Shown here one piece after another: positions 25,295-34,083 of a DNA stretch of 64,000 nucleotides. Where the stretch lies: IMG/VR virus record IMGVR_UViG_3300044972_000601, positions 1 to 64,000 of that record. One strand, 5' to 3'. This DNA comes from a virus. Position numbers and translations under genes: made by a program. Within the stretch, counting starts at the first letter, position 1, and every line of letters begins with the position of its first letter. The notes under the pieces were generated by a model. The model saw nothing but the letters and a program-made list of their open reading frames with translations. It was not told the DNA's origin and made no database searches.

Positions 25295-25849
25295 ATTTTC
25301 ACAAATTAGATTCATTTGCACAACAATCACGTGTGCGTATGCTATAGAATGACTGTGTTTGAAAAAATACTCATCATTCTCTGGTTTGGTCCAAATCTCC
25401 GTCATCACTGTCGTCCAATCTTTCCCAATCAGGTAACGTTTTGCCGGACGTATCATTGCCAACACTGCCGCTAACTGTTCTATAGATCCAGGTTTCATTT
25501 GTCGAAGAATAGGTCCATGCCCATTCACGTGGAACAAATTGTTCACGAAGTCGTCTTCCAAGAGTAAATCCCATAGTGGTTCAGTCTCCAATAATTGAGT
25601 CAAATGCTCTTTGCTTTTAACACCATCATACACACTAACATTTAAAAAATCTATTTTAAAATAACCTCTATCTTCTGCTGTTTTATAATCTATAGTACTT
25701 ATTCCTGTGATAGGATTGTACGGAATACTAGTGCAATATACTCCAGTATTGTGTTTTTTAAAAATACCCTTGTCGTCAATAGCCGCAACCACGTGCTTGA
25801 ATTTTTTCAAAGCAATTGATCTATCAGCAAAGTCAATATCAACATCCAT
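25274..25849 (-). CDS. Mini DnaE-like (Pol III alpha) protein
   Basis: This 191-residue protein starts MDVDIDFADRSIALKKFKHV; DVDIDF matches the Asp-rich active-site motif of bacterial Pol III alpha. Near the end YFFKHSHSIAYAHVIVVQMN matches the FNKSHAxAYA motif of the same enzyme. Only these two ends of the catalytic region are joined, with KRYLIGKDWTTVMTEIWTKP between, so it cannot be a full polymerase. It is conserved in aquatic T4-like phages as I recall. It may bind DNA, clamp or primer-template; function unknown. Confidence 0.65.
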   Translation of the reverse strand: MDVDIDFADRSIALKKFKHVVAAIDDKGIFKKHNTGVYCTSIPYNPITGISTIDYKTAEDRGYFKIDFLNVSVYDGVKSKEHLTQLLETEPLWDLLLEDDFVNNLFHVNGHGPILRQMKPGSIEQLAAVLAMIRPAKRYLIGKDWTTVMTEIWTKPENDEYFFKHSHSIAYAHVIVVQMNLICENLTNLSN

Positions 25850-26541
25850 TATATATTACTCTCTCTAACTACTTCTTTAACCAACGCAACATCTGCTGGA
25901 AGTTTTTTAAATTTACTCATCCAGAATTGGAGATCAATAGTTGATCCAATTGCTGACAATTGTTCATCATTTAATTTACGCAACATCTCTTTACCGCTAT
26001 TGCTATTTAAAATTAGCCACGGACTCACTTTTCCATCTTTAATATCATAACAAGCACGACTTAAACTAACATATAGAAAGTAATGATTCCATTGTGCATT
26101 ATTATCATCACCCCATTTCATCATGTGTGTAATGCTACGTTGTAGTGCAGTTTCTACTGTTTCGACCCGGATAAGATCAAGTACATATTTTTCGTAAAGT
26201 TCATCTCTACACCATTGATCCAGTTTAACGCCGCTAACCACCACGTAGTCAATGAATCTGTCCGGGTATAAAGGATTAACATTACTAACAAAGCTGCCAA
26301 ACTTAACGAAAGCGTTATAATAAGGACTTTTAGCAAAATCCTCATAAGTTTTATCCTGCTTACTGTTTTGCGTTTTTCTGTAAAATCTGTTATAAGTATC
26401 ATATCCCATTACCACATGTTTTTCAGTCTTAGCAAGTGCTCTGCGTTTTTGCTCGCAGATATGCACAGCCAAAGTTTTTTCTTTACTGAATTTGTTCTTG
26501 CAATACTGACAAGTATAAGATATATTTTCCAGTAGCATCAT
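25849..26541 (-). CDS. Zinc-finger protein
   Basis: This 230-residue protein has an N-terminal C2H2-type finger YTCQYCKNKFSKEKTLAVHI with a following Cys (residues 9-29), then a basic stretch EQKRRALAKTEKHV and a helical domain (DTYNRFYRKTQ ... YEDFAKSPYYNAFVKFGSFV). It sits between the DnaE-like gene and 26538, with overlapping ends on both sides, so the three probably act together in DNA replication or transcription (inference). Confidence 0.65.
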   Translation of the reverse strand: MMLLENISYTCQYCKNKFSKEKTLAVHICEQKRRALAKTEKHVVMGYDTYNRFYRKTQNSKQDKTYEDFAKSPYYNAFVKFGSFVSNVNPLYPDRFIDYVVVSGVKLDQWCRDELYEKYVLDLIRVETVETALQRSITHMMKWGDDNNAQWNHYFLYVSLSRACYDIKDGKVSPWLILNSNSGKEMLRKLNDEQLSAIGSTIDLQFWMSKFKKLPADVALVKEVVRESNI

Positions 26542-27017
26542 TTAAGTTTTTTAGCAATAGTTGCTTCATCAAAGCCGTGTTTTCTGGCCAGCTCTTTCAT
26601 GTCTTTATCTGTGGCAAGATCTGCCAGTAGTTCCAACTCATCCATTTTTTTATTAGGATAAATCTCTGCAAGAAACTTCAACTTCTTGCCGCCTGTGCCT
26701 GTTTTCTTTTTATTACCTAACCATTGATGAAAGAAAACTGTTTCTCCATTGTAGCTACACATACACAGTAATTGCCACATTAGTTTAGGATGCTTTTGCA
26801 ACAAGTTCCAGTTCTTGTTAAAGTATTCGTTGACAGTCAATACAAAATGTTCCTGTACTTCTCGTTTAGAACTTTGAACATTACTAACATAGCGATTGAG
26901 AATAAAGTATTCTCCTTTGAGAGCTTTTTGTTGTTCAGCATCCATGGCATCCCACAGTTCTTTAACATTCTGATCTATTGCAGCCAGTTTTTCTTTAAGC
27001 TCTACTTTTTCACTCAT
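26538..27017 (-). CDS. Conserved hypothetical replication-block protein
   Basis: This 159-residue helical protein starts MSEKVELKEKLAAIDQNVKE and includes KALKGEYFILNRYVSNVQSS, KHPKLMWQLLCMCSYNGETV and a C-terminal HTH-like ELLADLATDKDMKELARKHG. I recall it from cyanophages in the same neighbourhood, without a firm name. The small clamp-loader subunit is one possibility but I cannot support it. ATGA overlaps both neighbours. Confidence 0.6.
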   Translation of the reverse strand: MSEKVELKEKLAAIDQNVKELWDAMDAEQQKALKGEYFILNRYVSNVQSSKREVQEHFVLTVNEYFNKNWNLLQKHPKLMWQLLCMCSYNGETVFFHQWLGNKKKTGTGGKKLKFLAEIYPNKKMDELELLADLATDKDMKELARKHGFDEATIAKKLK

Positions 27018-27289
27018 ACTTTATCTTTACTAAGTTTGTATATCATTATAGCACGATCCAGGGCCTTTTGTAAAGTCACATTGGTCTTTGCTTCTCTCCG
27101 AATTTGTCCCCACAATTGATCTTCTTTCATGTGCTCATGCAGGGGCCGCCCATCTGCTGTTCGAGGATCTGTTCCATTTTCGTACTGATAACCAATTAAC
27201 TTACGCTCGTTATCTCCAAACTCTCTCGCATATATTTCCTCGCCGTTACGCTCGTAGATATATTTTGCACCAGGTTTAAGATCTCCCAT
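27014..27289 (-). CDS. Conserved small hypothetical protein
   Basis: This 91-residue protein (MGDLKPGAKYIYERNGEEIY...) has AREFGDNERKLIGYQYENGT, then DGRPLHEHMKEDQLWGQIRR and a helix ALDRAIMIYKLSKDKV. The Y-x-Y-E-R-N/D-G-E start is familiar from phage small proteins. It is operonic with 26538 and 27289. Function unknown. Confidence 0.65.
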   Translation of the reverse strand: MGDLKPGAKYIYERNGEEIYAREFGDNERKLIGYQYENGTDPRTADGRPLHEHMKEDQLWGQIRREAKTNVTLQKALDRAIMIYKLSKDKV

Positions 27290-27876
27290 TACATCTCCTT
27301 GGCCACTAATATTACATCAAATGCTAGCAATGTCCGACTTCCTTGTCCATGCCATGGATTAACACTGTGCGGAATATGACTTGGAAACAATACAAATGTG
27401 CCAGGCTCTGGTTGAAATTTCCAAGTATCCTGCATAATAAATCTAGTTAAATCTCTAGTTTGCGGAAGCCTTAATAATAAATTTCCGTCTGCTGGCTTTT
27501 TACCTTCTCCATACTCTGGAACACTGGTGTAAATATGACCACTTAAATTTCCTGCAGGATGAGTGTGCATTTCCATATAGTCACCACTGAGCTGTTTAAC
27601 AGTTCTAATATTTACTACTTTAGGGTTGCAGTAATCTAGATCCTTTGTAACAGATTGTGTGGATACTAGATCCATATAACCTTTACACATTTCTTCAATT
27701 AGCGATACAAGCCAGCCGTAATCCACGTCGGTTTCATTGGGATATAACTGTACTTCTTGTGCTGTAATTTGCGAGTGAACTGCTTCCACGAGATTATAAA
27801 TCTTAACAAAATCCGCTGGTGGAACAGGTGCAGCCGCAACTATGATAGGTTGAAAATACGCTACTTTTAATGTCAT
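27289..27876 (-). CDS. Putative 2OG-Fe(II) oxygenase
   Basis: This 195-residue protein has the double-stranded beta-helix metal site seen in phage 2OG oxygenases: YMEMHTHPAGNLSGHIYTSV (first His pair, residues 101-120) and GTFVLFPSHIPHSVNPWHGQ with the distal His, then GSRTLLAFDVIL with the Arg for 2-oxoglutarate. Such enzymes hydroxylate a protein, nucleotide or small molecule. The substrate is unknown. A second member lies at 63473-64000. Confidence 0.75.
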   Translation of the reverse strand: MTLKVAYFQPIIVAAAPVPPADFVKIYNLVEAVHSQITAQEVQLYPNETDVDYGWLVSLIEEMCKGYMDLVSTQSVTKDLDYCNPKVVNIRTVKQLSGDYMEMHTHPAGNLSGHIYTSVPEYGEGKKPADGNLLLRLPQTRDLTRFIMQDTWKFQPEPGTFVLFPSHIPHSVNPWHGQGSRTLLAFDVILVAKEM

Positions 27877-28379
27877 AATATTTTATCCAACTGAATGATT
27901 TCGCACTGACGTGAAATTTCTTTAACAAAATAAACACAATCTGGTTTGTCGCCGCCGCGTGTAGGAGTTGCTAATAGTTGATTATTTTTCATCTTTGGAA
28001 AATACCATTTAACATCATTATAAAAATTTACAATCTCTATCTTTTTAAACTCTACTCTAAAGCTACTTAATGGGTTAAAAACTAATGCTTCGAATCCTCT
28101 ATCATTAAGACTTGTTAACGGTAAAATTTCAATGTCACTGGCACTGCTACTATCGCCCACTGCAATACTCCAATCCAATGGCATTGTTACTTCATCGTTG
28201 CCAATTCTAAGTACCATTGCAGGTGCGTTAAAACTTTCCAGAAAGATTAATGGCATAAAGAAAAAATCGGGCTCAGTTGGATCGCTGTTGTCCAACACAG
28301 CAAACCGTGTATTTTCATCCACTTCTTCTGGTAAGTTGTTCAATGAGAACATTTTATTTTCTAATGTTAATATTTGCAT
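27873..28379 (-). CDS. Hypothetical protein
   Basis: This 168-residue protein (MQILTLENKMFSLNNLPEEV...) is beta-rich: FAVLDNSDPTEPDFFFMPLI, then MPLDWSIAVGDSSSASDIEI and DRGFEALVFNPLSSFRVEFK. No motif is recognised. It overlaps the oxygenase start by 4 bp and begins 6 bp after UvsW, so it belongs to the UvsW operon. I recall similar unknown proteins in aquatic T4-like phages. Confidence 0.65.
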   Translation of the reverse strand: MQILTLENKMFSLNNLPEEVDENTRFAVLDNSDPTEPDFFFMPLIFLESFNAPAMVLRIGNDEVTMPLDWSIAVGDSSSASDIEILPLTSLNDRGFEALVFNPLSSFRVEFKKIEIVNFYNDVKWYFPKMKNNQLLATPTRGGDKPDCVYFVKEISRQCEIIQLDKIL

Positions 28380-28385
28380 AGTTCC

Positions 28386-29852
28386 TTATTTTTGCCAGTC
28401 TATCTTTTCTAATGTGAAAGGATACTTAGCGTCCTTGTAAAATTTCTTACGTTCAGTAAGATGCCGCTTGGCATATTTGCAGGTGCTGGTTATGTCCCAG
28501 ATTTGGACAAAGTCCTTGTCTTCTGCTTTTCTAATGCCTCGCCCAATGCTCTGTATAACTCGGGTAAAGCTCTTTCCGGATTCCAAAAGAACCAAATTAA
28601 AAATCCTAGGGATATTAATACCCACAGCGGCCACACCGTAAGTCGCCACAATAATCTTGTTAGTGCTTGTTTTAATTTCGTCATATTCTTCTTTGCGATC
28701 CTTAGTTTTTACCTCACCCGAGACAAAAACTGCGTCTTCAATTTCGTTGATGATAAATTTGCCTGAGTCAATTCTATTAACTAATACTAGTGTGTTGCCT
28801 GATTGTGATATTTTTTTAATTAGTTTACTAACATAAATCATCCTGTCATCGTCTGTGACAAGATATTTTAATTCGTCTGGATATGATGTAAAAACCGGCA
28901 AGTCTACCATTTGAACTATGTTTACGTGACATGCACTAAGCACACCTATATCTTGTAGCTCGTGTGCTTTGATGCCGCCAACTACTGGACCAAGACTTGC
29001 AAAAATTTGTTCGTATTCAAATTTTTCCTTGGGCACAGTTCCTGTCAATCCCCAACGAATGGGAGCATTACACAAGTTTTGTGTGAGTAAATTCTTCAAC
29101 ACTTCCGCTTTGGCCATGTGTACTTCGTCAACAATAACAGTCTTAACTCCGTCGAGAAATTCAGCAAGTGTAACAATGTCATGCTCGTGATTTTTACTTT
29201 TCTTATCGAGAATGTTAAGGCTTTGCCAAGTGCAAATGGTGTGTGTCTTACCTAAATCTTTGCGATCTCCGTAATAAACACCAACATCTAATCCCACTGC
29301 AATAAAGTCTTCTTCTGTTTGTTCCACTAGAGATTTATTAGGAACAATAGTAATTGTACGACCATATTTTTCTGCAAGCTGACTTAATGTTGCTGTTGTA
29401 ATGGTCTTTCCAGCACCTGTTGCAATCTCTTGTAGTGCTTGAGTATTGGTTAAAAATGTGTTAATTGCATCAACTTGATAGTCACGCAACATAATAGGCT
29501 GACCTGCTTGCTGGTGACCCTTTGGCCATACTTTGCCTTGGTCTGCCCAATAAGATTCTGTCACAGGTTCAAAAGATATCTTGCTAGTGGTACGTAAGTC
29601 GTCTACTTCTTCAACACTAATTCCCAGTTTGTTTAATACGTCTAAGATAGTTTCAAGCTGACTAAGATAACCGTTGCCGCCAAGCCCAAACAAACTGACC
29701 ATTCCGTCCCAACGTCCAAGTTTGTATGCAGGATGATATCTTGCATATGGATTTTCATACTTAAATGCGTTGGCTAATTTCTTGCGAGCATCCAGTGGCA
29801 AATTCTCTAACTTAATGTTAACTTCGTCTTTAATTACTAATCGTATTGTCAT
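28386..29852 (-). CDS. uvsW: UvsW helicase
   Basis: This 488-residue superfamily 2 helicase has motif I IATGAGKTITTATLSQLAEK (about residue 143), motif II VIVDEVHMAK (DEVH), motif III WGLTGTVPKEKF and C-terminal motifs V and VI (VATYGVAAVGINIPRIFNLV, RVIQSIGRGIRKAEDKD). T4 UvsW (about 500 residues) unwinds R-loops and branched DNA and moves the phage from origin-dependent to recombination-dependent replication. Coupled upstream to 29849-31033. Confidence 0.93.
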   Translation of the reverse strand: MTIRLVIKDEVNIKLENLPLDARKKLANAFKYENPYARYHPAYKLGRWDGMVSLFGLGGNGYLSQLETILDVLNKLGISVEEVDDLRTTSKISFEPVTESYWADQGKVWPKGHQQAGQPIMLRDYQVDAINTFLTNTQALQEIATGAGKTITTATLSQLAEKYGRTITIVPNKSLVEQTEEDFIAVGLDVGVYYGDRKDLGKTHTICTWQSLNILDKKSKNHEHDIVTLAEFLDGVKTVIVDEVHMAKAEVLKNLLTQNLCNAPIRWGLTGTVPKEKFEYEQIFASLGPVVGGIKAHELQDIGVLSACHVNIVQMVDLPVFTSYPDELKYLVTDDDRMIYVSKLIKKISQSGNTLVLVNRIDSGKFIINEIEDAVFVSGEVKTKDRKEEYDEIKTSTNKIIVATYGVAAVGINIPRIFNLVLLESGKSFTRVIQSIGRGIRKAEDKDFVQIWDITSTCKYAKRHLTERKKFYKDAKYPFTLEKIDWQK

Positions 29853-31033
29853 TTTAATCTTTGCTCAATAATAGTAGGTGCTTCGGAATATGTAATAACA
29901 AGGTCGCAACAATTGGTATATAGCGATGCTTTGTTATATCTGAGATTAGCATCGAACGAAATTACACTCATAGGAGTCCAGTCATTTTTTATCAAAAATT
30001 TGGGTAATTTTCCAGTTTGTATACCAACTACTTGTGTAGTGTTATCCAGCTGACTATTATATTTTTTCTCAGCGATAAGTTGATTGAATAATTTTCCTTG
30101 CGTATCATTATCCATTCTAAAATAAATTCCAACACTATCTGCAATATTATTTTTCTCCAAACAATCGCTCAAAATCACCATATTTTCTTGGAGTTTTTGT
30201 GGTAGCCAATTGGGGAACACAACCAGTAGTGGAAATCGTTTAAGTGCAATTAAGGACGTTATCACATTGTCCACAGTGTGTATTGTACTGTCAATCCACA
30301 AGCGAGACTGTGGTCTATTGGCAATATGCTCAACCAGGGAATTTCCGGTTTTTTCCGGTTTTTCTGTGAAATACTGGTACCTGACACTTCTGTCATTAAT
30401 GATGTTTTTGTCAATGGTTGTACTGAGTCCAAGGTCTTCAGTAATGGTCTTTTGAAAGGCATTACCGGGCATATTGCTGATCAAGTACTGGTCTTGAAAT
30501 GTTGATTTTTCCCAGGATTTTATGGTTTCGTAGTACTTTTTTATCAACTCATCGACTTCGAATTCTAATGGCAATAGTAATTCGCATAACACTACCACAT
30601 TCTTTTCTGTTAAGTCAGCTTGGTAACTTTTACCAGGTGCAACTATAATCAAGTTCTCGATGTGTTTTGTATTATTTTGTATAATTTTGCGAAAATTGGC
30701 AGAAAACGTGAATTCTACAAAAAGTGTTAAATCGTCTGACGAGTTTTTACCGATAAAGAATTTTTTCACTTGTTCAACTTTTCTAAAGTTTTTAGACCAA
30801 GTTGGTAACTCTAATGCGTGAACTAGGTCTTGGCAATTTAGGGCTATTTTTTCACTATGTTCCTTCAAAATCTTCAATAACAATTTTGATTGGCTTTCAG
30901 TAATAAAATAATGAGTACCCACTGCTGTTGCTAAACTTCGTAAAACTCGCGAGTCTCTACTGGGCATTATTTCTTCAATAGTGGGACCAGTAAAATTTAC
31001 AATTTTAAGCAATAAGTGATCAACTGTTATCAT
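29849..31033 (-). CDS. Unknown protein coupled to UvsW
   Basis: This 394-residue protein (MITVDHLLLKIVNFTGPTIE...) overlaps the uvsW start by 4 bp. It has no intact Walker motifs, but the C-terminal half (FPLLVVFPNWLPQKLQENMV, VGIYFRMDNDTQGKLFNQLI, DLVITYSEAPTIIEQRL) alternates strands and helices as a RecA-like helicase domain would. A degenerate helicase or a UvsW partner is possible; neither is proven. Length and position are similar in aquatic T4-like relatives as I recall. Confidence 0.6.
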   Translation of the reverse strand: MITVDHLLLKIVNFTGPTIEEIMPSRDSRVLRSLATAVGTHYFITESQSKLLLKILKEHSEKIALNCQDLVHALELPTWSKNFRKVEQVKKFFIGKNSSDDLTLFVEFTFSANFRKIIQNNTKHIENLIIVAPGKSYQADLTEKNVVVLCELLLPLEFEVDELIKKYYETIKSWEKSTFQDQYLISNMPGNAFQKTITEDLGLSTTIDKNIINDRSVRYQYFTEKPEKTGNSLVEHIANRPQSRLWIDSTIHTVDNVITSLIALKRFPLLVVFPNWLPQKLQENMVILSDCLEKNNIADSVGIYFRMDNDTQGKLFNQLIAEKKYNSQLDNTTQVVGIQTGKLPKFLIKNDWTPMSVISFDANLRYNKASLYTNCCDLVITYSEAPTIIEQRLK

Positions 31034-31076
31034 ATGTGTAGTATAGCATAGTTTTGTCTAATGTCAAACCTTTTAG

Positions 31077-31110
31077 ACAAAAAAATAGGCCGTAAATATT
31101 TAAGGCCTAT
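31077..31110 (-). terminator. Rho-independent terminator after uvsY
   Basis: On the minus strand ATAGGCC/GGCCTAT forms a 7-bp stem with a 12-base loop followed by TTTTTTT. It lies 24 bp past the uvsY stop. Confidence 0.75.
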
Positions 31111-31133
31111 AGGTCACCTTTTGGTGGAATTGA

Positions 31134-31589
31134 TTATATACTTGCGTCTTCCATACCTGCAATACGCAATTTTACAATATTAGTGATTTGCCATTGTTTC
31201 TGGTCAAGACCTTTGGTAATACCCAACCACTTGTTGCGAAGTAAAGCAAACTCGTTGATAATCTTTTCAAAGTCAACAACATCTGCTTCACCTTCCACAA
31301 ACTTTTCACAATCACGACTGCTAAGAGCACGTTGATATGTTTCAAGGTATTTTCTAAAATGACTACTCTTTAATCTTCGCAATTCAATGTTCAGGTATTC
31401 CAAGATAGCCTCAATTTCTTGTAATTGTCCAAAGCGTTGTTCAACTACACCCGGAAGATCAGCCGCTGACTTTTCCAAGTTGCCAAAGATTTTTACTTCT
31501 CTCTTGGCTTCTTGTAATTCAGATTCAAAATGATCCACAGCATCCGGAATATTAGAAATATCCTTGGCTATCTTAGTATACCAACCCAT
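31134..31589 (-). CDS. uvsY: Recombination mediator UvsY
   Basis: This 151-residue helical protein starts MGWYTKIAKDISNIPDAVDH and ends WQITNIVKLRIAGMEDASI. The C-terminal pattern (hydrophobic W, then I-x-x-I-x-x-x-R) resembles T4 UvsY, which loads UvsX on gp32-coated DNA. The location between uvsX and uvsW and a basic/acidic helical make-up fit. T4 UvsY has 137 residues. It overlaps the preceding small gene by one base. Confidence 0.8.
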   Translation of the reverse strand: MGWYTKIAKDISNIPDAVDHFESELQEAKREVKIFGNLEKSAADLPGVVEQRFGQLQEIEAILEYLNIELRRLKSSHFRKYLETYQRALSSRDCEKFVEGEADVVDFEKIINEFALLRNKWLGITKGLDQKQWQITNIVKLRIAGMEDASI

Positions 31590-31825
31590 TAAAAGTCCAA
31601 TTCTGGTGTATCGTCTTCGTCTCCGAAGCCATCGTCATTGAGATAATATGCAATAGCTTGATCAAGTGTTTCATCAACACCCGTAGCTGCTTGCAATGCT
31701 TTGTCAGGTACTCCAAAATCTGCAAGTAGATCAATATAGCGTTCTGCTACTGTTTCTAATTGTTTCTTATCGAGATACTCGACAAAGTTTAACCAGATAT
31801 CACCAATTTGTGTTTCATTCAACAT
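31589..31825 (-). CDS. Small acidic protein between uvsX and uvsY
   Basis: This 78-residue protein (MLNETQIGDIWLNFVEYLDK...) has a helical body (LETVAERYIDLLADFGVPDK) and a strongly acidic tail DDGFGDEDDTPELDF that resembles the acidic ends of ssDNA-binding proteins and may interact with the recombination proteins (inference). It overlaps the end of uvsX by 11 bp. Conserved in cyanophage-like relatives as I recall. Confidence 0.65.
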   Translation of the reverse strand: MLNETQIGDIWLNFVEYLDKKQLETVAERYIDLLADFGVPDKALQAATGVDETLDQAIAYYLNDDGFGDEDDTPELDF

Positions 31826-32867
31826 CTTCTGTTTTCTCCTCAGGAATAGTAGGTGTAGATTTAAGATGATAATTATTCATTATCATATCTAATTTATCAT
31901 CTTTCCATTCTTTTCGGTAGAATAAGTGTTCTTCTCCGGAGGTCGGGTCAACATACTTTAGTCTGTTGCCTTGTTGTGTCAGCAGTCCTTGTTTTTCAAA
32001 AAGATCTACAAGACCACTGTAAGGACTCATGCCTGTTGAATATGGGATTTCAATTTGCAATGACTCGAAAGGTTTTGCATAACGTGTTTTCATAATCTTG
32101 CAGGCAGCACGAATGCCATGTACTTCGCTTGTCTTAACACCATTTTCATCAGTCTTAAGTTTGAGTTTTTTCATAGCAACAACAATACTAGAAGCATAAA
32201 CAAATCCTTGTCCACCACTAATTTTGTCATCTGGATCAAACATGTCTTGGCTTGCGTATGTGTGATTGGTACATACCATACCCACATTATAACTGCCAAA
32301 CATATTAACACAATTACGAACTAAACTGGTAAGTGCTTTAGGTTTACGGCCCATGTCTCCCTTCATATCACCAGCTTCGAACTGGTTAATGTCAGTAGGG
32401 GTAAGCAACATACCCAATGAGTCTATGACAAATAAGACTTTAGGACGAGTCTCCATTGCTTTGTACTCTTTCATGAACTCACTGATGGTTTTAGCAACAT
32501 CATCAATCATAGCCATGTTGAGTTTAAGCAATTTATCTTCACTTGTATCTACACCAAGTGCATGTAGCCATTTTTCGTCAAGTGCATTTTCGCTATCAAT
32601 CAAGATAACATAGATACCTTGTTCCTGTGCATTTTTAACAATGTTTGCAGAACAAATGTAGCTCTTACCTGCACCAGATTCACCGGCAAACACAGTAACC
32701 TTGCCCAAAGGAATACCCTTGTGAAAGTCGCCACTAATAAGGGAATTCAAGGCATAATTGCCAGTGCCTACCCAGTCTGTAGGATCGTTAAATCCTACAC
32801 CCAGACCGTCAATTGACTTAGTCAAGGTTTTTCTAAATTTCGATAAATCGAAGGCTTTTGTAGCCAT
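31815..32867 (-). CDS. uvsX: RecA-like recombinase UvsX
   Basis: This 350-residue protein has Walker A GESGAGKSYICSANIVKN (about residues 62-79), Walker B KVLFVIDSLGMLLTP and the segment VGMVCTNHTYASQDMFDPDD followed by KISGGQGFVYASS, as in T4 UvsX (391 residues). It forms filaments on ssDNA for strand exchange and recombination-dependent replication. It acts with UvsY and gp32, which are its neighbours. Confidence 0.93.
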   Translation of the reverse strand: MATKAFDLSKFRKTLTKSIDGLGVGFNDPTDWVGTGNYALNSLISGDFHKGIPLGKVTVFAGESGAGKSYICSANIVKNAQEQGIYVILIDSENALDEKWLHALGVDTSEDKLLKLNMAMIDDVAKTISEFMKEYKAMETRPKVLFVIDSLGMLLTPTDINQFEAGDMKGDMGRKPKALTSLVRNCVNMFGSYNVGMVCTNHTYASQDMFDPDDKISGGQGFVYASSIVVAMKKLKLKTDENGVKTSEVHGIRAACKIMKTRYAKPFESLQIEIPYSTGMSPYSGLVDLFEKQGLLTQQGNRLKYVDPTSGEEHLFYRKEWKDDKLDMIMNNYHLKSTPTIPEEKTEDVE

Positions 32868-32933
32868 AAGTTATTTCTCCTAATAAGATAACCCGGGCGT
32901 ATGACTAAGTCACAGTGGCCCGAGTCGAACGTT

Positions 32934-33920
32934 TTACTTCTGACGATTACGAATCATTGCCAAGATGTCTTGGGCACGATTGTCACCGCCACTTGCATCA
33001 GCCGCTGGTGCTGGTGCAGGAGTAGCTTTTGCTACTGGAGCAGGTGTGTCATCTTCGTCATGGCTTACTGCTGGTGCAGGAGCCGCTCTAGGAGTAGATG
33101 TCTTTTGTGGATCACCAGTGTTCTGGCTCATGCCAGCTGGCTTGAAGTATTGACCCCAACGTTCCATATCATACGGCTCGCCATCAACTGATGCTTCAAA
33201 CATTTCCTTCATAACCTTGAGCTCAACATCAGTTGGCTTTTTAGGCAAGAAGTCGCTCAAGTTAAACAAACCATGTTGTTTAATTGCCGCTTGTTCTGTA
33301 TCGTTCAATGGACGCTCACGACGTGACCAAGTACTAGTAGAGTAGTCAGCGTAACCGCCTTTACTACCTTTCTTCATACGATAGTCAATACCGTGTACGT
33401 AATCTGTTGGCAAGTCTTCCAACTCTGGATCAACCAATGCCGCACGGATTGATGTAAAGATCTGAGGACCAATAATAAATCTACGGATTGGATTTGCTGG
33501 AGTTTCTTTTTCAGCAAGGCCGTCTTCAACAACGAATCCTTGGAAAATATAACTACGCTTTTTCCAGTACTTACGGCCCATGTCTTCCAATGCTGGGTCT
33601 TTGAACCACGCACGGACTTCTGACAAGATCGGGCATGTATTGCCTTCGCCATACATTTCTACGCATGGAACTTGTACTGTGATTTGTTTGCTTTCTGATT
33701 CACCTTTGATTCCAGCGAATGGCAATTTGATCATTGCACGTTCAACCCAGAAAAAAGTGTTATTGGCGTTACCATCTGGTAGGAAGCGGAGTGATGCTTC
33801 GTCGCCTTCTTTGAGATTCCAGAATGGATAAATGGAATTGTCTCCACCTGTTCTGTTACCGTCTGAACCTTTCGATTCTGCTGCCTTAAGTTTTGCTCTG
33901 ATTTCTGCTAATGTAGCCAT
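32934..33920 (-). CDS. 32: Single-stranded DNA-binding protein gp32
   Basis: This 328-residue protein has the T4 gp32 plan: a basic N-terminal cooperativity segment (MATLAEIRAKLKAAESK), core domain with IYPFWNLKEGDEASLRFLPD and FFWVERAMIKLPFAG, and VPCVEMYGEGNTCPIL where the zinc-site Cys pair is found (T4 has His plus three Cys; here only two Cys are plain). The C-terminal tail is Ala/Pro-rich with some acid (DEDDTPAPVAKATPAPAPAA). It coats replication and recombination intermediates. Confidence 0.9.
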   Translation of the reverse strand: MATLAEIRAKLKAAESKGSDGNRTGGDNSIYPFWNLKEGDEASLRFLPDGNANNTFFWVERAMIKLPFAGIKGESESKQITVQVPCVEMYGEGNTCPILSEVRAWFKDPALEDMGRKYWKKRSYIFQGFVVEDGLAEKETPANPIRRFIIGPQIFTSIRAALVDPELEDLPTDYVHGIDYRMKKGSKGGYADYSTSTWSRRERPLNDTEQAAIKQHGLFNLSDFLPKKPTDVELKVMKEMFEASVDGEPYDMERWGQYFKPAGMSQNTGDPQKTSTPRAAPAPAVSHDEDDTPAPVAKATPAPAPAADASGGDNRAQDILAMIRNRQK

Positions 33921-33999
33921 AGTATTTCTCCTGTTGTAAGCCTATGTTTTGCATTTCTGCTATTTTTATGTGCCTGTATTGCTTTAGAACCTACTAAAG

Positions 34000-34034
34000 C
34001 AAAAAACGCATACATGTTATTGTATACGTTTTTA
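34000..34034 (-). terminator. Terminator between virion gene and gene 32
   Basis: A stem with one mismatch (about 34005-34014 with 34021-34030) is followed on the minus strand by TTTTTT. It separates late 34084-37771 from gp32. Confidence 0.65.
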
Positions 34035-34083
34035 TTTATCTTTGCAAGAGAAATCTTGCTTAAATGTGGTTTAATTTCACCAA

